Source: Baekduia alba (lineage in GTDB: Bacteria > Actinomycetota > Thermoleophilia > Solirubrobacterales > Solirubrobacteraceae). From it: a stretch of 64,000 nucleotides of DNA. Positions within the stretch are counted from its first letter, which is position 1, and each line of letters starts with the position of its first letter. Shown here in pieces: positions 16,686 to 25,281 of this stretch. The DNA lies in NCBI RefSeq assembly GCF_028416635.1, contig NZ_CP114013.1, forward strand, positions 4,216,001-4,280,000, read 5' to 3'. Below the pieces are notes generated by a model. The model saw nothing but the letters and a program-made list of their open reading frames with translations, was not told the origin of the DNA and searched no databases. Both the position numbers and the translations under genes were made by a program.

Positions 16686-18052
16686 GGCCGATCGCCCTGC
16701 GCGCGCGTGTCGCGGCGGCCGCCGCCGCCGCGATCGTCCTGGCCGTCGCGCTGCTGGGCGTCCTGGTCGTCGCGCGGCTGGACCGGCAGCTCGATCGCGC
16801 GATGGACCGCGGGCTGCGGGCGCGCGCGGTCGACGTCGCGCGGCTGTCAGCGTCGACGCCGAAGCTGCTGACGATGCCCGGCGCGCTGGAAGGGCGGCTC
16901 TCCGGCAGCACGTTGTACGTGCAGGTCGTCGACCGGCGCGGGCGCCTGGTGTCACGCTCGGGCGCGCTGGGCTCACGGGTCCTGCCGCAGGCGCCCGCGG
17001 TCCGGCGGGCGCTCGTCGGGCGGACGGCGAGCTACGGCGACGCGGTCCTGGGCAGCGAGCCGGTCCGCCTGTACGCGGCGCCGCTCGGCGCGACGGGCGG
17101 CGGCGCGGCCGCGGGCGGCGTGGTGATCGTCGCGGGGACCACGGCCGAGAACGCGGACACGCTGCGCGGCACGCGGCGGATCGTGCTGCTCGGCGGCGCC
17201 GCCGCGGCGCTGCTCGCCGCGGCGCTCGGGACGCTGCTGACCGGCCGCGCGCTGCGACCGCTGCGCCGCCTGTCGGCCGACGCGCGCGACGTGGAGCGGA
17301 CCGGCGACGTGGCGCGGCGCCTGACGACGCCCGACACCGCCGACGAGGTCGGCGACCTCGCACGCACGCTCAACGCGATGCTCGCGTCGCTGGAACGCGC
17401 GCGCGAGGCGGAGCGGCGCTTCGTCGGCGACGCCTCGCACGAGCTGCGCACGCCGATGACCGCGCTGCGCGGCAACGCCGCCTACGTCGCACGCCACGGC
17501 CCCGAGCCCGAGGCCATGGCCGACATCGAGCGCGACGTCGCGCGGCTCGGCGCGCTCCTCGACGACCTGCTGGCGCTCGCCCGCGAGGACGCGGCGGCGC
17601 CCGCGATCGGCGAGCCCGTCGACCTGCTGGCCGTCGCCCGCGTTGCGGTCGCCGCCGACCCCGAGGGCCGCGCCACCGTGGTGGCCGCCGGCGACGGGCC
17701 GGTCCTCGTCGCGGCCGAGGGCCACGCCCTGGAGCGCGCCGCGATCAACCTGGTGCACAACGCCCGCAAGCACGGACCGGCCGGCGGGGCGATCACCGTG
17801 GAGGTCGGTGCCGCCAACGGCCACGCGCGCCTGTCGGTCGCCGACGAGGGCCCCGGCCTCGGTCCCGGCGACGCCGACCACGCCTTCGACCGCTTCTGGC
17901 GCGGGCCGGGGGCCGGCGGCGACGGCTCCGGTCTGGGGCTGGCGATCGTGCGCGTGATCGCCGAGCGCCACGGAGGCCGCGTGCGGGTCGACGGGCCGCG
18001 GTTCACGATCGAGCTGCCGACGTCTCACGGAACCCTCAAGGATCGTCCGTAG
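16682..18052 (+). CDS. Sensor histidine kinase
   Basis: This 456-residue kinase starts at GTG 16682, overlapping the regulator stop. It has two membrane helices (about 8-30 and 163-185) enclosing an extracytoplasmic sensor of some 130 residues, then HAMP (LTGRALRPLRRLSADAR). The HisKA box follows with H253 in GDASHELRTPMTALRG. The catalytic domain shows N (LVHNARKHG), G1 (VADEGPGLG) and G2 (GDGSGLGLAIV) boxes. It should phosphorylate the upstream regulator. The sensor sequence offers no clue to its ligand. Confidence 0.9.
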   Translation: MRPIALRARVAAAAAAAIVLAVALLGVLVVARLDRQLDRAMDRGLRARAVDVARLSASTPKLLTMPGALEGRLSGSTLYVQVVDRRGRLVSRSGALGSRVLPQAPAVRRALVGRTASYGDAVLGSEPVRLYAAPLGATGGGAAAGGVVIVAGTTAENADTLRGTRRIVLLGGAAAALLAAALGTLLTGRALRPLRRLSADARDVERTGDVARRLTTPDTADEVGDLARTLNAMLASLERAREAERRFVGDASHELRTPMTALRGNAAYVARHGPEPEAMADIERDVARLGALLDDLLALAREDAAAPAIGEPVDLLAVARVAVAADPEGRATVVAAGDGPVLVAAEGHALERAAINLVHNARKHGPAGGAITVEVGAANGHARLSVADEGPGLGPGDADHAFDRFWRGPGAGGDGSGLGLAIVRVIAERHGGRVRVDGPRFTIELPTSHGTLKDRP

Positions 18053-18062
18053 AACACCGTCC

Positions 18063-19256
18063 ATGACCCCGCTCTCCCCCCTCCTCCGCGCACGCAAGAC
18101 CTACGCCGTGATCGGCGCGGTCGGCGTGCTGGCCGTGACCGCCGGCATCGCGCAGGCGACGCGCGACGACGGCGGCCCCAAGCCCCCGGAGCGCCCGCTG
18201 GCGCTCGCCGTCGTGGACGCCGCCGCGCACGCGCCGAAGATCAAAGGCGTCAGCGCCCGGATCCACTTCACCAACAACCTGATCCCGCCGGGGTCGCTGC
18301 CCGCGGGCGGGAAGTCGCCGCTGGCCGCCGGCGCCGACGGGAAGCTGTGGCTCGCCCACGACGGCCGCTTCAAGGTCGACCTCACCAGCGCCGACGGCGA
18401 CGCGCAGATCACCTCCGACGGGCACCGGATGACGATCTACGACAGCACGTCCAACACGCGGTACGCGTTCCCGACGCCGGCCGGCATCACCGGCGGCGCG
18501 GGTGCGGGCGCAGGGGTCGCGGGGGCCGCGCCCACGGCTGGGATGCTGGCGAAGCTCGGCCCGCTCCTGGAGCAGGTCAACGTCTCGGAGGCCAAGCCGG
18601 GCACGACCGCGGGCCGGCCGAGCTACACGGTGCGCGTCTCGCCGAAGGACGACGGCGGCCTGCTCGGGGCCGGCGAGCTGACGTGGGACGCCGAGCAGGG
18701 CATGCCGCTGCGGGCGGCGGTCTACGCCCAGGGCAAGGACGACCCGGTGCTCGAGCTCGCCGTGACCGAGGTCGCCTACGGGCCGGTCGACGACGCGCAG
18801 CTCGCCGCCACCCCGCACCCGGACGCCAAGGCGGTCGACCTCGACCAGGCGGCCGCCGACGACGGCGCGCAGACCTCCGGCCACGGCCGGCTCGGCGCCG
18901 CGGCCGACACCGCCGACGTCCAGTCCCACCTGCGCTTCCCCCTCGCCGCGCCGGCCGAGCTGGCCGGCCTGCCGCGCGCCTCGGTGCGCCTGGCCGACGA
19001 CGGCGCGCACAGCGGCGCCGTCCTCACCTACGGCAAGGGCCTCGGCGCGATCGTCGTGTTCGAGCAGCCCAAGCCCCAGAACGCGCCGCTGGACGGACTG
19101 CCGCTGCCCGAGGTCAACATCGACGGCGCCACGGGCAAGGAGCTGCCCACGGCGCTCGGCACCGTGGTCACCTTCGAGCGCGACGGCGTGTCCTACCTCA
19201 TCGCCGGCCTCGTCCCACCGGTCGCGGCCGAGAACGCGGCCCGCGAGCTGCGCTGA
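18063..19256 (+). CDS. Exported LolA/RseB-like protein in the two-component operon
   Basis: The 397-residue protein starts 10 bases after the kinase. It has one N-terminal hydrophobic segment (KTYAVIGAVGVLAVTAG) and an extracytoplasmic domain whose strands (LWLAHDGRFKVDLTS, HRMTIYDSTSNTRYAF, PSYTVRVSP) follow the half-barrel pattern of LolA/MucB/RseB-type proteins. A Gly/Ala-rich linker divides it. Such domains bind lipids or misfolded proteins and can feed sensor kinases; here co-transcription suggests an accessory sensor or a regulated target. Domain assignment is by pattern only. Confidence 0.55.
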   Translation: MTPLSPLLRARKTYAVIGAVGVLAVTAGIAQATRDDGGPKPPERPLALAVVDAAAHAPKIKGVSARIHFTNNLIPPGSLPAGGKSPLAAGADGKLWLAHDGRFKVDLTSADGDAQITSDGHRMTIYDSTSNTRYAFPTPAGITGGAGAGAGVAGAAPTAGMLAKLGPLLEQVNVSEAKPGTTAGRPSYTVRVSPKDDGGLLGAGELTWDAEQGMPLRAAVYAQGKDDPVLELAVTEVAYGPVDDAQLAATPHPDAKAVDLDQAAADDGAQTSGHGRLGAAADTADVQSHLRFPLAAPAELAGLPRASVRLADDGAHSGAVLTYGKGLGAIVVFEQPKPQNAPLDGLPLPEVNIDGATGKELPTALGTVVTFERDGVSYLIAGLVPPVAAENAARELR

Positions 19257-19273
19257 GCGCGGAAGGGCCTCGA

Positions 19274-19317
19274 TCGGGACGGCCGGATTCGAACCGGCGA
19301 CCCCCTGCTCCCAAAGC
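19274..19317. repeat. Left attachment site (44-bp direct repeat)
   Basis: These 44 bases are identical to 37715-37758. They contain the 3' 44 bases of a tRNA-Pro gene, from the discriminator base through the T-arm to the anticodon loop, but not its 5' half, so this copy is not a functional tRNA. It marks the far end of the integrated element. Confidence 0.93.
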
Positions 19318-19484
19318 GAGCCGCCGCGCGCGGGAATGGGTCGGATCTTCCGGTGAACACGGGAGATTCGACCCGTTCACGACGCCGCTCGATGTGCCCG
19401 GATGACGTTCGATTCCCGTGGATACGGCCACCGATCGGGCACTCGTCGCGTGACCTCAGCCCGAGCGCTAGTCCGTCCTAACGA

Positions 19485-20111
19485 TTATGCGGTGACGACG
19501 GGCGTCCCGTCGAAGCGGTGGCCGCAGTAGCGGCACACGCGCGCGGCGCCCTGCACGGTCTCGACGCAGTCCGGGCACCGCTTCGTCGCCTCATCGTCGG
19601 CGACGTCCTGATCGGCGATGTCGATCGCCGTGCTCCCGCGGCGCATGATCCACCCGCCGATGAGTGTGAGGATCCCGCCGGCGCCGGCGACGTAGAGCGC
19701 GATCGCGGCATCTGCTCTGATCGATGCGGTCGAGTAGTCGGTCGCTCCGGTGGTCGGGTCGACGCTGACGAGCGTGAAGAGGCTGTCGTTCTGGCCATGC
19801 ACGATCGCCGCAGCGAGGATCAGGCCGCCGAGGACGAAGACGCCCCACCTCGCGCGGTGCGACGAGTGGTAGCGGTACGTCGCGGCGAGCACGCCGATCG
19901 CGAGCGCGACGTACACGAACGCGGCGCCGCTGTTGCCCTGCGCGAGCGTGTTGCCCTTCACGCCCGCCGGGAATGCAGAAGTGTCGGCGAGAGGCAGGAA
20001 GATCGCGACGATGGCCATCGCGGCGCCGAGGAGCGCGAGACCGATCCCGACGGGGTTGACGGCGACAAGCGCGGGCGCCGAGTCCTTGGCGGTGCGTGAC
20101 ATGGCGCGCAT
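19485..20111 (-). CDS. Four-helix membrane protein with C-terminal zinc ribbon
   Basis: This 208-residue protein has four hydrophobic segments (near residues 15-40, 63-80, 90-108 and 137-156). A cytosolic tail of about 45 residues ends in KRCPDCVETV and RVCRYCGHRFD, a CxxC...CxxC zinc ribbon of the UPF0547 style. It is transcribed leftward, opposite to its neighbours, at the left end of the element. That position is typical for cargo such as superinfection exclusion, but I recognise no such family. A possible promoter lies near 20315 on the minus strand. Confidence 0.6.
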   Translation of the reverse strand: MRAMSRTAKDSAPALVAVNPVGIGLALLGAAMAIVAIFLPLADTSAFPAGVKGNTLAQGNSGAAFVYVALAIGVLAATYRYHSSHRARWGVFVLGGLILAAAIVHGQNDSLFTLVSVDPTTGATDYSTASIRADAAIALYVAGAGGILTLIGGWIMRRGSTAIDIADQDVADDEATKRCPDCVETVQGAARVCRYCGHRFDGTPVVTA

Positions 20112-20309
20112 CTTGAACGCGCAACGCTCCGACGTCTAGAGCGATCGTTCAGTCTTGACCGCCTCGGTGTCCGCTGACCGCTGCCCGTGACGGACGCGTG
20201 AAGCTGTGGCGCTTTGTGTACGCGGCACATCACGATGTCGTGCCTGTGTTACCGATGGTCACGTCCGCGACAGGTGCCGTCTCCTAACTCTGAGACGGCC
20301 CGTTGTTGA

Positions 20310-20360
20310 TGTTATACCCTCGGAAACGCCTGTGGCACAAAGGCTTACGCGTCGATGTAC
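20310..20360. promoter_or_regulatory. Operator-like motif C at the element's left end
   Basis: On the minus strand this stretch reads GCGTAAGCCT followed by CCTTTGTGCCACAGGC, closely matching the AAGCCT and CCTTG...CAAGG dyads before the two recombinases (30707 and 32057). The sequence TATAAC (minus strand, 20316-20311) just beyond could be a leftward -10 box. The full spacing seen at the other copies is not preserved. Confidence 0.4.
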
Positions 20361-20391
20361 CTTCAGAATTTCCGTCTGAGACCTTGGATGA

Positions 20392-20940
20392 GTGACACCG
20401 AATGTCCGAGATCGCCCGAGACCCCTCACCAGCCGCGAGCGCGCGGCGCGTGACACCGAGATCTTCGCGGCGTGCGCCCGAGGTCGGCCGCGGGCCGAGG
20501 TCGCAGCGCAGCACGGCCTGACGGTCCGCCAGGTCCAGCGCATCCTCGCCGGGTGCCGGCGCGATGGTCTCGGCGCCGAGTGGGTGGACCCGGTCGAAGA
20601 GGTGCGGGCCGTCCTCGAGCTTCACGCTCAGGCCGTCGCCGACCTCGCGAAGATCGAGGAGAACCCGGACAACAACGCGGCACACATCGGCGCCACGCGC
20701 CTCAAGCTCGAGAGCGCCGTGCGTCGCCTCGAGCTGATGCGTGACCTCGGCTTGCTGCCGAACCACCTGCGGACCCTGCGGGCGGGCGATGAGATGTCGA
20801 TGCTGTTCCAGCACTTCGCCGACGTGCTGATCAGGCACAAGGCCAGCGACGAGATGCTCAAGGAACTCGAGGGCCTCGCGAGCCGGGCCGCCGCCGTCAG
20901 CGCACCCATCGCGCTCGTGCGTCGCATGGAGGCGGCGTGA
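20392..20940 (+). CDS. HTH protein, possibly small-terminase-like
   Basis: This 182-residue protein starts at GTG 20392. Residues 15-60 form a helix-turn-helix (RERAARDTEIFAACARGRPR, EVAAQHGLTVRQVQRILAG). The rest is helical, with a long charged segment (EEVRAVLELHAQAVADLAKI) and a C-terminal helical bundle. First position before the structural-type genes and HTH plus coiled-coil layout fit a phage small terminase subunit, but no large subunit follows. It is coupled to the next gene by overlapping stop and start. Confidence 0.4.
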   Translation: MTPNVRDRPRPLTSRERAARDTEIFAACARGRPRAEVAAQHGLTVRQVQRILAGCRRDGLGAEWVDPVEEVRAVLELHAQAVADLAKIEENPDNNAAHIGATRLKLESAVRRLELMRDLGLLPNHLRTLRAGDEMSMLFQHFADVLIRHKASDEMLKELEGLASRAAAVSAPIALVRRMEAA

Positions 20941-21146
20941 TGCGGTCGCGTGAGGGCGATCTCGCCGACGACCTGGCCGACTTGCTGCTGCGGATCTTCC
21001 GTGAGCAAGGGCCGGCCTCGGCGGCCTCGACGATGGACGACATCGCCGGCGTGCTCGCCGAGCACGGTGCGTCCTCGGACCTGACCGAGAAGGTCCGCCG
21101 ACTCGGCGGTCGCGTGGCGGCCGTCGCCGTGCAGGGTGGGGCGTGA
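20937..21146 (+). CDS. Small protein, unknown function
   Basis: This 69-residue acidic helical protein starts GTG 20937 or ATG 20940, overlapping the previous stop. The sequence ADDLADLLLRIFREQG followed by VLAEHGASSDLTEKVRRLGG suggests two amphipathic helices. There is no recognisable family. Its start context GCGTGATGCGGTC is repeated exactly at the next gene's start, pointing to duplicated translational-coupling junctions. Confidence 0.5.
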   Translation: MMRSREGDLADDLADLLLRIFREQGPASAASTMDDIAGVLAEHGASSDLTEKVRRLGGRVAAVAVQGGA

Positions 21147-21463
21147 TGCGGTCAGGCGGCGCCGCGGCGGCGAAGCTCGGCGACCGCGAACCGGTCGCCG
21201 GCGGCCGCGCGCTCGCGGAGCTGCTCGGCCGAGTAGGTCTCCGCCGCCCGGGCGCGCAGATCGATGCTGCCGGGTTCGCTGAGGCTGCCCTCGAGCTCGT
21301 CGCCCGGGACTCGCTCGAAGCACGCGTCAGCGAAGCGCTCGCGGCGCCACTGCGCCTGCTGCTCCGGGCTGGCGGGCTCCTCGGCGAGGTCGTCGGGCTC
21401 GGGCGTACGTCAACGCTACGGCGGCGCGCGGGCGCTGTCCAAGGGAGAAGTGAGCACCGATGA
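21143..21463 (+). CDS. Possible small protein (alternative: antisense frame)
   Basis: The + strand frame gives 106 residues, coupled to both neighbours by GTGATG and ATGA overlaps, which favours it. The sequence is Ala/Leu/Gly/Arg-rich and has no motifs. However, the minus strand over 21409-21152 is open, with more strictly G/C third positions and a more protein-like composition (PEQQAQWRRERFADACFERV, ETYSAEQLRERAAAG), though it lacks a start codon. I cannot decide between them. Confidence 0.35.
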   Translation: MMRSGGAAAAKLGDREPVAGGRALAELLGRVGLRRPGAQIDAAGFAEAALELVARDSLEARVSEALAAPLRLLLRAGGLLGEVVGLGRTSTLRRRAGAVQGRSEHR

Positions 21464-22443
21464 AGCACCGCAGTTTCGACCCCCTCGACCAGTTCCCTTC
21501 GAGCTGGCCGAACGCGATCCAGGAGTTCGTGTCCGGTCTCGGCGCCTTCCAGGTCCGGATCAAGCCCGGCGCCCCGGGCACGCTCCAGGTGCCAGCGGGC
21601 GCCGGTAACGATCAGGTCGCGATCCCGATCGAGGGCCGCTGGCGATACGTGACCGCCAACGTCGAGCGCGCCGGGAGCGGCGCGGCACGCGATGTCGACG
21701 TGTACGTGACGGCGACCGACAACGTGTTCACGGCGGGCTTCCCGGGTGAGGTCGACAGCACGGACTACTCGTTCGTGCTGGCGGTCGTGGACGCGGCGAC
21801 CGTGCCGTCGGGTGTCGCGATCAAGCGCCGGGTCGCTCAGGCGCAGTGGAACGGGTCGGCGTTCACCGACGTCGCTCCGATCGTCGGGGGCCAGCTCACC
21901 GTGCCTGGCTCGTCAGGCGACATGAAGGTCACGGCGCGCGCGACGGCACCGCTTGGGTGGCTGATCGCCAACGGTGCGGCGGTGAGCCGGTCGACGTACT
22001 CGTCGCTGTTCGCGGCGATCGGCACTGCCTTCGGCGCCGGTGACGGCGCGACGACGTTCAACCTGCCCGACCTGCGCGGCCGCGTGCCGATGGGTGCCGG
22101 GACCGCGGCGGGCGCACACGGTGCGACGGCTCACGCCGTCGGCGTCGTCCTCGGCGAGGAGACGCACAGAATTACGTCCGCGGAGTCCGGTGTGAACGGC
22201 AACGGCACCACGGGCGATGACGCGCCTGACCATGTCCACGGGCTCGGCGGCACCGCGCTCCGAGACAGCGGCACGTTCCAGAACTGGCAGCTTCCTGCAG
22301 GCGCAGGACGCGAGATCGAGCAGTTCAGCTCGACTGGCGGCGCCTCGGCTCGCCATCGTCATCCGTTTGTCGCGCGCGACGCGGACGCCGACCACAACAA
22401 CTTGCAGCCGTCCACGGTCGTGACGTGGCTGGTGAAGACGTGA
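21460..22443 (+). CDS. Phage tail-collar-domain protein
   Basis: This is a 327-residue protein. The N-terminal half is a beta-rich region of unknown type. Residues 160-215 contain the tail-collar signature: PLGWLIANGAAVSRSTYSSL, AIGTAFGAGDGATTF, NLPDLRGRVPMGAG. The C-terminus ends HNNLQPSTVVTWLVKT, the standard end of collar/short-tail-fibre proteins. It contains several His residues (DHVHGLG, ARHRHPF) as in metal-stabilised fibre tips. This is a particle-tip protein, normally a receptor-binding or baseplate component. The ATG overlaps the preceding stop and follows GGGAGAAG. Confidence 0.85.
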   Translation: MKHRSFDPLDQFPSSWPNAIQEFVSGLGAFQVRIKPGAPGTLQVPAGAGNDQVAIPIEGRWRYVTANVERAGSGAARDVDVYVTATDNVFTAGFPGEVDSTDYSFVLAVVDAATVPSGVAIKRRVAQAQWNGSAFTDVAPIVGGQLTVPGSSGDMKVTARATAPLGWLIANGAAVSRSTYSSLFAAIGTAFGAGDGATTFNLPDLRGRVPMGAGTAAGAHGATAHAVGVVLGEETHRITSAESGVNGNGTTGDDAPDHVHGLGGTALRDSGTFQNWQLPAGAGREIEQFSSTGGASARHRHPFVARDADADHNNLQPSTVVTWLVKT

Positions 22444-22474
22444 GCTACGTGTGCACAGGAAGAGGTGAGCGCCG

Positions 22475-22948
22475 ATGAGCGACGAGGAGGGACGCGACGA
22501 CCGCGCCATGCTCGACGACCGCCGCGATCGCCGAACGGCTGGCGTGCGCGAAGCACTCGTGCCCGAGGGCTGGCGGAGCGACTACGTCGAGGTGATCGCG
22601 GCCCTGAAGGCCGCCGGCGGCGCCATCCCCTGGTCTCCGCACATAGGAAGTGCTGAGAACCTCGAGCAGCTCGAGATGCGGCTCGGGATCGACCAGCCGC
22701 TCGGCGCGCTGCGGTTCTTGTTGGCGTCGCAGCTCGCCGCCCGCGTCGTAGTCGACGGTCAGGAGTTGCTCGCCTTGACCGCCGAACCGTTCACGATCGT
22801 GGAGGCCCCCCTGCCACGCAAGGATGAGCAAGACGGTGCGTACGCTGAGCACCTCGCGTCGTTCGCGCGCCCGCGTCGCGCCACGCGTGACTCTGCCCCG
22901 GGGCGCGTCGTCGGCGCAGGCCAAGCCACAGCGGAAGATCGAGCGTGA
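22475..22948 (+). CDS. Element protein, unknown function
   Basis: This 157-residue soluble protein starts at ATG 22475 (GAGG nine bases before). It has a charged N-terminus (DEEGRDDRAMLDDRRDRR), a helical middle (GWRSDYVEVIAALKAAGG, ENLEQLEMRLGIDQPLG) and an Arg/Ala-rich tail. No family is recognised. Position right after the collar gene and overlap with the next start place it in the structural-type operon. Confidence 0.5.
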   Translation: MSDEEGRDDRAMLDDRRDRRTAGVREALVPEGWRSDYVEVIAALKAAGGAIPWSPHIGSAENLEQLEMRLGIDQPLGALRFLLASQLAARVVVDGQELLALTAEPFTIVEAPLPRKDEQDGAYAEHLASFARPRRATRDSAPGRVVGAGQATAEDRA

Positions 22949-23298
22949 GCGGCGTGTCCCCCACGCCCGCGGTGACCGGCGGCGTGACGCTGCTGCGCTC
23001 GCTGAACGGGCGTACGGCCCGCGTGCAGCGCTTGGACGGCACCGCAGGACGCCAGGCGGCGCGAGGCACGTTGTGGGTCTCGGAGGACAGCCATGCGCGC
23101 ACTCACACCGGCGAGACGAAGTGGACCGTCACCCTGCGCCAGCCGCGGCGCGCGCTGCTCGGAGCGCCGGCGATCTCGTTCGGTGAGTCAGAGCTGATCG
23201 GGTGCGGTGCCGTACCAACGGCTGATGGGCTGGTCGTTGGGATCCAGACGTCGACCGGCGGACACCTGCGTGTCGTCGTTGGTGAGGCGATCGCATGA
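22945..23298 (+). CDS. Element protein, predicted beta-rich, unknown
   Basis: This 117-residue protein, GTG start overlapping the previous TGA, is predicted almost entirely beta (VTGGVTLLRSLNGRTARVQR, GETKWTVTLRQPRR, VGIQTSTGGHLRVVV). That is consistent with a small tail or adaptor protein, but I see no diagnostic motif. It overlaps the next gene by four bases. Confidence 0.5.
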   Translation: MSGVSPTPAVTGGVTLLRSLNGRTARVQRLDGTAGRQAARGTLWVSEDSHARTHTGETKWTVTLRQPRRALLGAPAISFGESELIGCGAVPTADGLVVGIQTSTGGHLRVVVGEAIA

Positions 23299-24014
23299 CG
23301 CTCGGCGCGGGCGTGACGCTTGTCCTCGCGCGGCCGACCCCGACGCTGCCGGCCACTGTGCTGCAGCGCGACGCCGGCGCGTTCGCCGGGTGGCCGCTGT
23401 TCGAGCCGGAGACCGAGGCGCGGGCGGCTGCTCGACGGGGCATCCCGCGGCCGCCGAGCGACTTGCGCGGCGCCGTGCTCGAGTCCTGGTGGGACGGGGA
23501 GCGTGAGGCGGTGCTCGGCCGCGTCGCGGTGGTCGACGGCCTCGCGTCGCTGCTGGGTCGGCTGAAGACCGCGATCCGGCTGGAGCCGCATCTGTCGGCT
23601 GGTTCGCGGCGGGTCCTGAAGGGTGGGCGCAGGTTGGTGGAGTCCATCGCGCCGGATCCGGAGTCGGGCTGGCTGGCGGTCGTGACCGGGACGGGCGGCA
23701 GCGGATCGGCGCACCTCGCGCTGGTCGAGTGCTACACGGACAACAACGGAGAGAAGAGCGATATGTCGAAGATGACCTTGGCGGAAGCGTTGAGGCGTCC
23801 CGAGGTGGTCGACCATCTACGCGTCGAGCTCGGGCTGGCCGAGCCACGCACGGCGCCGGCTGCGCGGGAGCCGGAGCGCACCACTTCGGCGCGGCTGCTC
23901 GAGTCGATGATGCGGCCGGTCGAGGCGCCGCCGACGGAGAGCCCGTTCGTGGCGATGTGCAAGCGCCGCGGCCTGAACCCGGCGCACTTCGGCATGGGGG
24001 GTGGTGCTGCGTGA
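23295..24014 (+). CDS. Element protein, possibly two fused small proteins
   Basis: The frame is 239 residues from ATG 23295. The first about 155 residues are a mixed alpha/beta domain (ESWWDGEREAVLGRVAVVDG, SGWLAVVTGTGGSGSAHLAL). After a hydrophilic linker (YTDNNGEKSD) an internal ATG at 23763, preceded by GGAGAGAAG, opens an 83-residue helical tail (MSKMTLAEALRRPEVVDHL). Either this is one two-domain protein or the tail is also made separately. Function is unknown. Confidence 0.5.
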   Translation: MTLGAGVTLVLARPTPTLPATVLQRDAGAFAGWPLFEPETEARAAARRGIPRPPSDLRGAVLESWWDGEREAVLGRVAVVDGLASLLGRLKTAIRLEPHLSAGSRRVLKGGRRLVESIAPDPESGWLAVVTGTGGSGSAHLALVECYTDNNGEKSDMSKMTLAEALRRPEVVDHLRVELGLAEPRTAPAAREPERTTSARLLESMMRPVEAPPTESPFVAMCKRRGLNPAHFGMGGGAA

Positions 24015-24514
24015 GCGTGCTGAAGCCGCTCGTGGATCGGCTCTACCCGGAGCGCGAGGAGTGGGGTCCGCTCGACGAGGCGCACGGGCGGAAGCTGTCG
24101 CCGGAGGAGCACGCCTCGCTGATCGCGGGCCGCGGGCTGCCGAAGCCACGCAGGCAGAGCCTCCGGATCACCGACATGTCGGGCGTCGTCGCCGGCCGAG
24201 AGGGCGTCTCCGACGAGGCCGTCGAGCTGTTCGGTCTGGCTCAGCGGCAGGGCGGCATGCTGCGCCTGACCGAGGACATCCGGTTCGCGGGCACGCGGAC
24301 CCGGATGGACGACCTGCAGCGGCTGGTCGATGAGCTCGTGCACTTCCGACTCGTCGAGCGCGTCGAGGTCGAGCCAGCTGATCCTCGGGCTCTTCCGTCG
24401 CGTGACGGGATCCGTGTAGCAGAGTCGGTCGCGAACGTCGTGTTGTGGGCGAACGGCTGGAGCCGTTGGTCGGGTGCGAACGTCGGCGCGGTGCGGCGGC
24501 CGTCGAGCCGGTGA
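24011..24514 (+). CDS. Element protein, winged-helix-like, unknown
   Basis: This is a 167-residue protein starting at GTG 24011, overlapping the previous stop. The middle part (SDEAVELFGLAQRQGGMLRL, TRMDDLQRLVDELVHFRLVE) looks like a small winged-helix/MarR-like helical unit. The N-terminus is basic and Pro-containing. I recognise no family. It is coupled to the next gene through GTGA. Confidence 0.45.
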   Translation: MSVLKPLVDRLYPEREEWGPLDEAHGRKLSPEEHASLIAGRGLPKPRRQSLRITDMSGVVAGREGVSDEAVELFGLAQRQGGMLRLTEDIRFAGTRTRMDDLQRLVDELVHFRLVERVEVEPADPRALPSRDGIRVAESVANVVLWANGWSRWSGANVGAVRRPSSR

Positions 24515-24891
24515 CCGGAACGTCCGTCACGCCTGAGGGAGCCACGGAGGCCACCCTCCGCAGCCTCGCTGCTCTCCACGCACGACACGAGGCCGACGTC
24601 GCCAACCAGATGGTCGAGGGCCTGCGGATCGCCTGCCCCGACGAAGACGAGGACCGCATCAACGAGGCGTGCGACTGGCTGGCCGCGACCGACGTCCGGG
24701 CACAGAACTCGGCGGCGCGCCTGCGTCTACGCGAGCCGTTGTTGGAGGCCTTCTCGCAGCCGAACCCGAACCGGCGGCGACGCGACATCAACCGCCTGAT
24801 CACGGAGGAGCGAGCGCGGCTTGACGCGCGCGCTGGCGTGGTGCTGCTCGAGCCAGCGCTGCAGATCCTCGAGGCCGCGCGGAGAGCTTGA
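24511..24891 (+). CDS. Helical element protein, unknown
   Basis: This 126-residue, almost wholly helical protein is rich in Arg and acidic residues (SLAALHARHEADVANQMVEG, RRRRDINRLITEERARLDAR). It starts GTG 24511 in a GTGA overlap. It is similar in style to head-tail connector or tape-measure-chaperone proteins, but no motif supports a call. Confidence 0.45.
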   Translation: MTGTSVTPEGATEATLRSLAALHARHEADVANQMVEGLRIACPDEDEDRINEACDWLAATDVRAQNSAARLRLREPLLEAFSQPNPNRRRRDINRLITEERARLDARAGVVLLEPALQILEAARRA

Positions 24892-24894
24892 CCG

Positions 24895-25281
24895 ATGCCG
24901 GCGCATCGCAGACGCCCACCGGTGCCGGAGCAGGTCTTCGCGGGCCTGCGCCGGTGCCGCGGTGAAGGTATGAGCTTCGCGGAGGCGTGGGCGGCCGTCG
25001 TCGAGACGGCCACCACGACCGATCGCCATCCGGTGCGTCTCCCCCACGCGACCGAGGAACGGCGCGGCTGGATCGAAGCGTTGAGCGCGACGCGCGCGGA
25101 GTGGGAGGCGTGCTGGCACGGCGAGCCAACAGCGGTGAGCCGGATGCTCGACGCGTTCGCCGATCTCGACGACCGCTCGACCCGGGCGATCCCGCGTGCT
25201 GACACTCCTGTCCGGCTTCACGTCGTGCTGCCGCCGGCCTCGATCAGCCGGGCGCTCCCGGCGGAGCGCCGCGCGGCGTGA
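24895..25281 (+). CDS. Element protein, unknown
   Basis: This is a 128-residue protein, ATG 24895, three bases after the previous gene. It has a helical Trp-containing core (GMSFAEAWAAVVETATTT, RGWIEALSATRAEWEACWHG) and an Arg/Pro C-terminus. No recognisable domain is present. Placement four genes before the tape measure would fit a tail assembly factor, but this is context only. Confidence 0.45.
   Translation: MPAHRRRPPVPEQVFAGLRRCRGEGMSFAEAWAAVVETATTTDRHPVRLPHATEERRGWIEALSATRAEWEACWHGEPTAVSRMLDAFADLDDRSTRAIPRADTPVRLHVVLPPASISRALPAERRAA

Noticed and set aside
15177-17363. A 728-codon open frame on the minus strand over the two-component operon
   Set aside because: The + strand frames encode clear response-regulator and kinase domains; the antisense frame is Arg/Ala/Ser-rich with no motifs.
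19274-19317. A second tRNA-Pro gene at the left repeat
   Set aside because: Only the 3' half is present; the 5' acceptor, D-arm and anticodon 5' strand are missing, so it is an att site rather than a tRNA.
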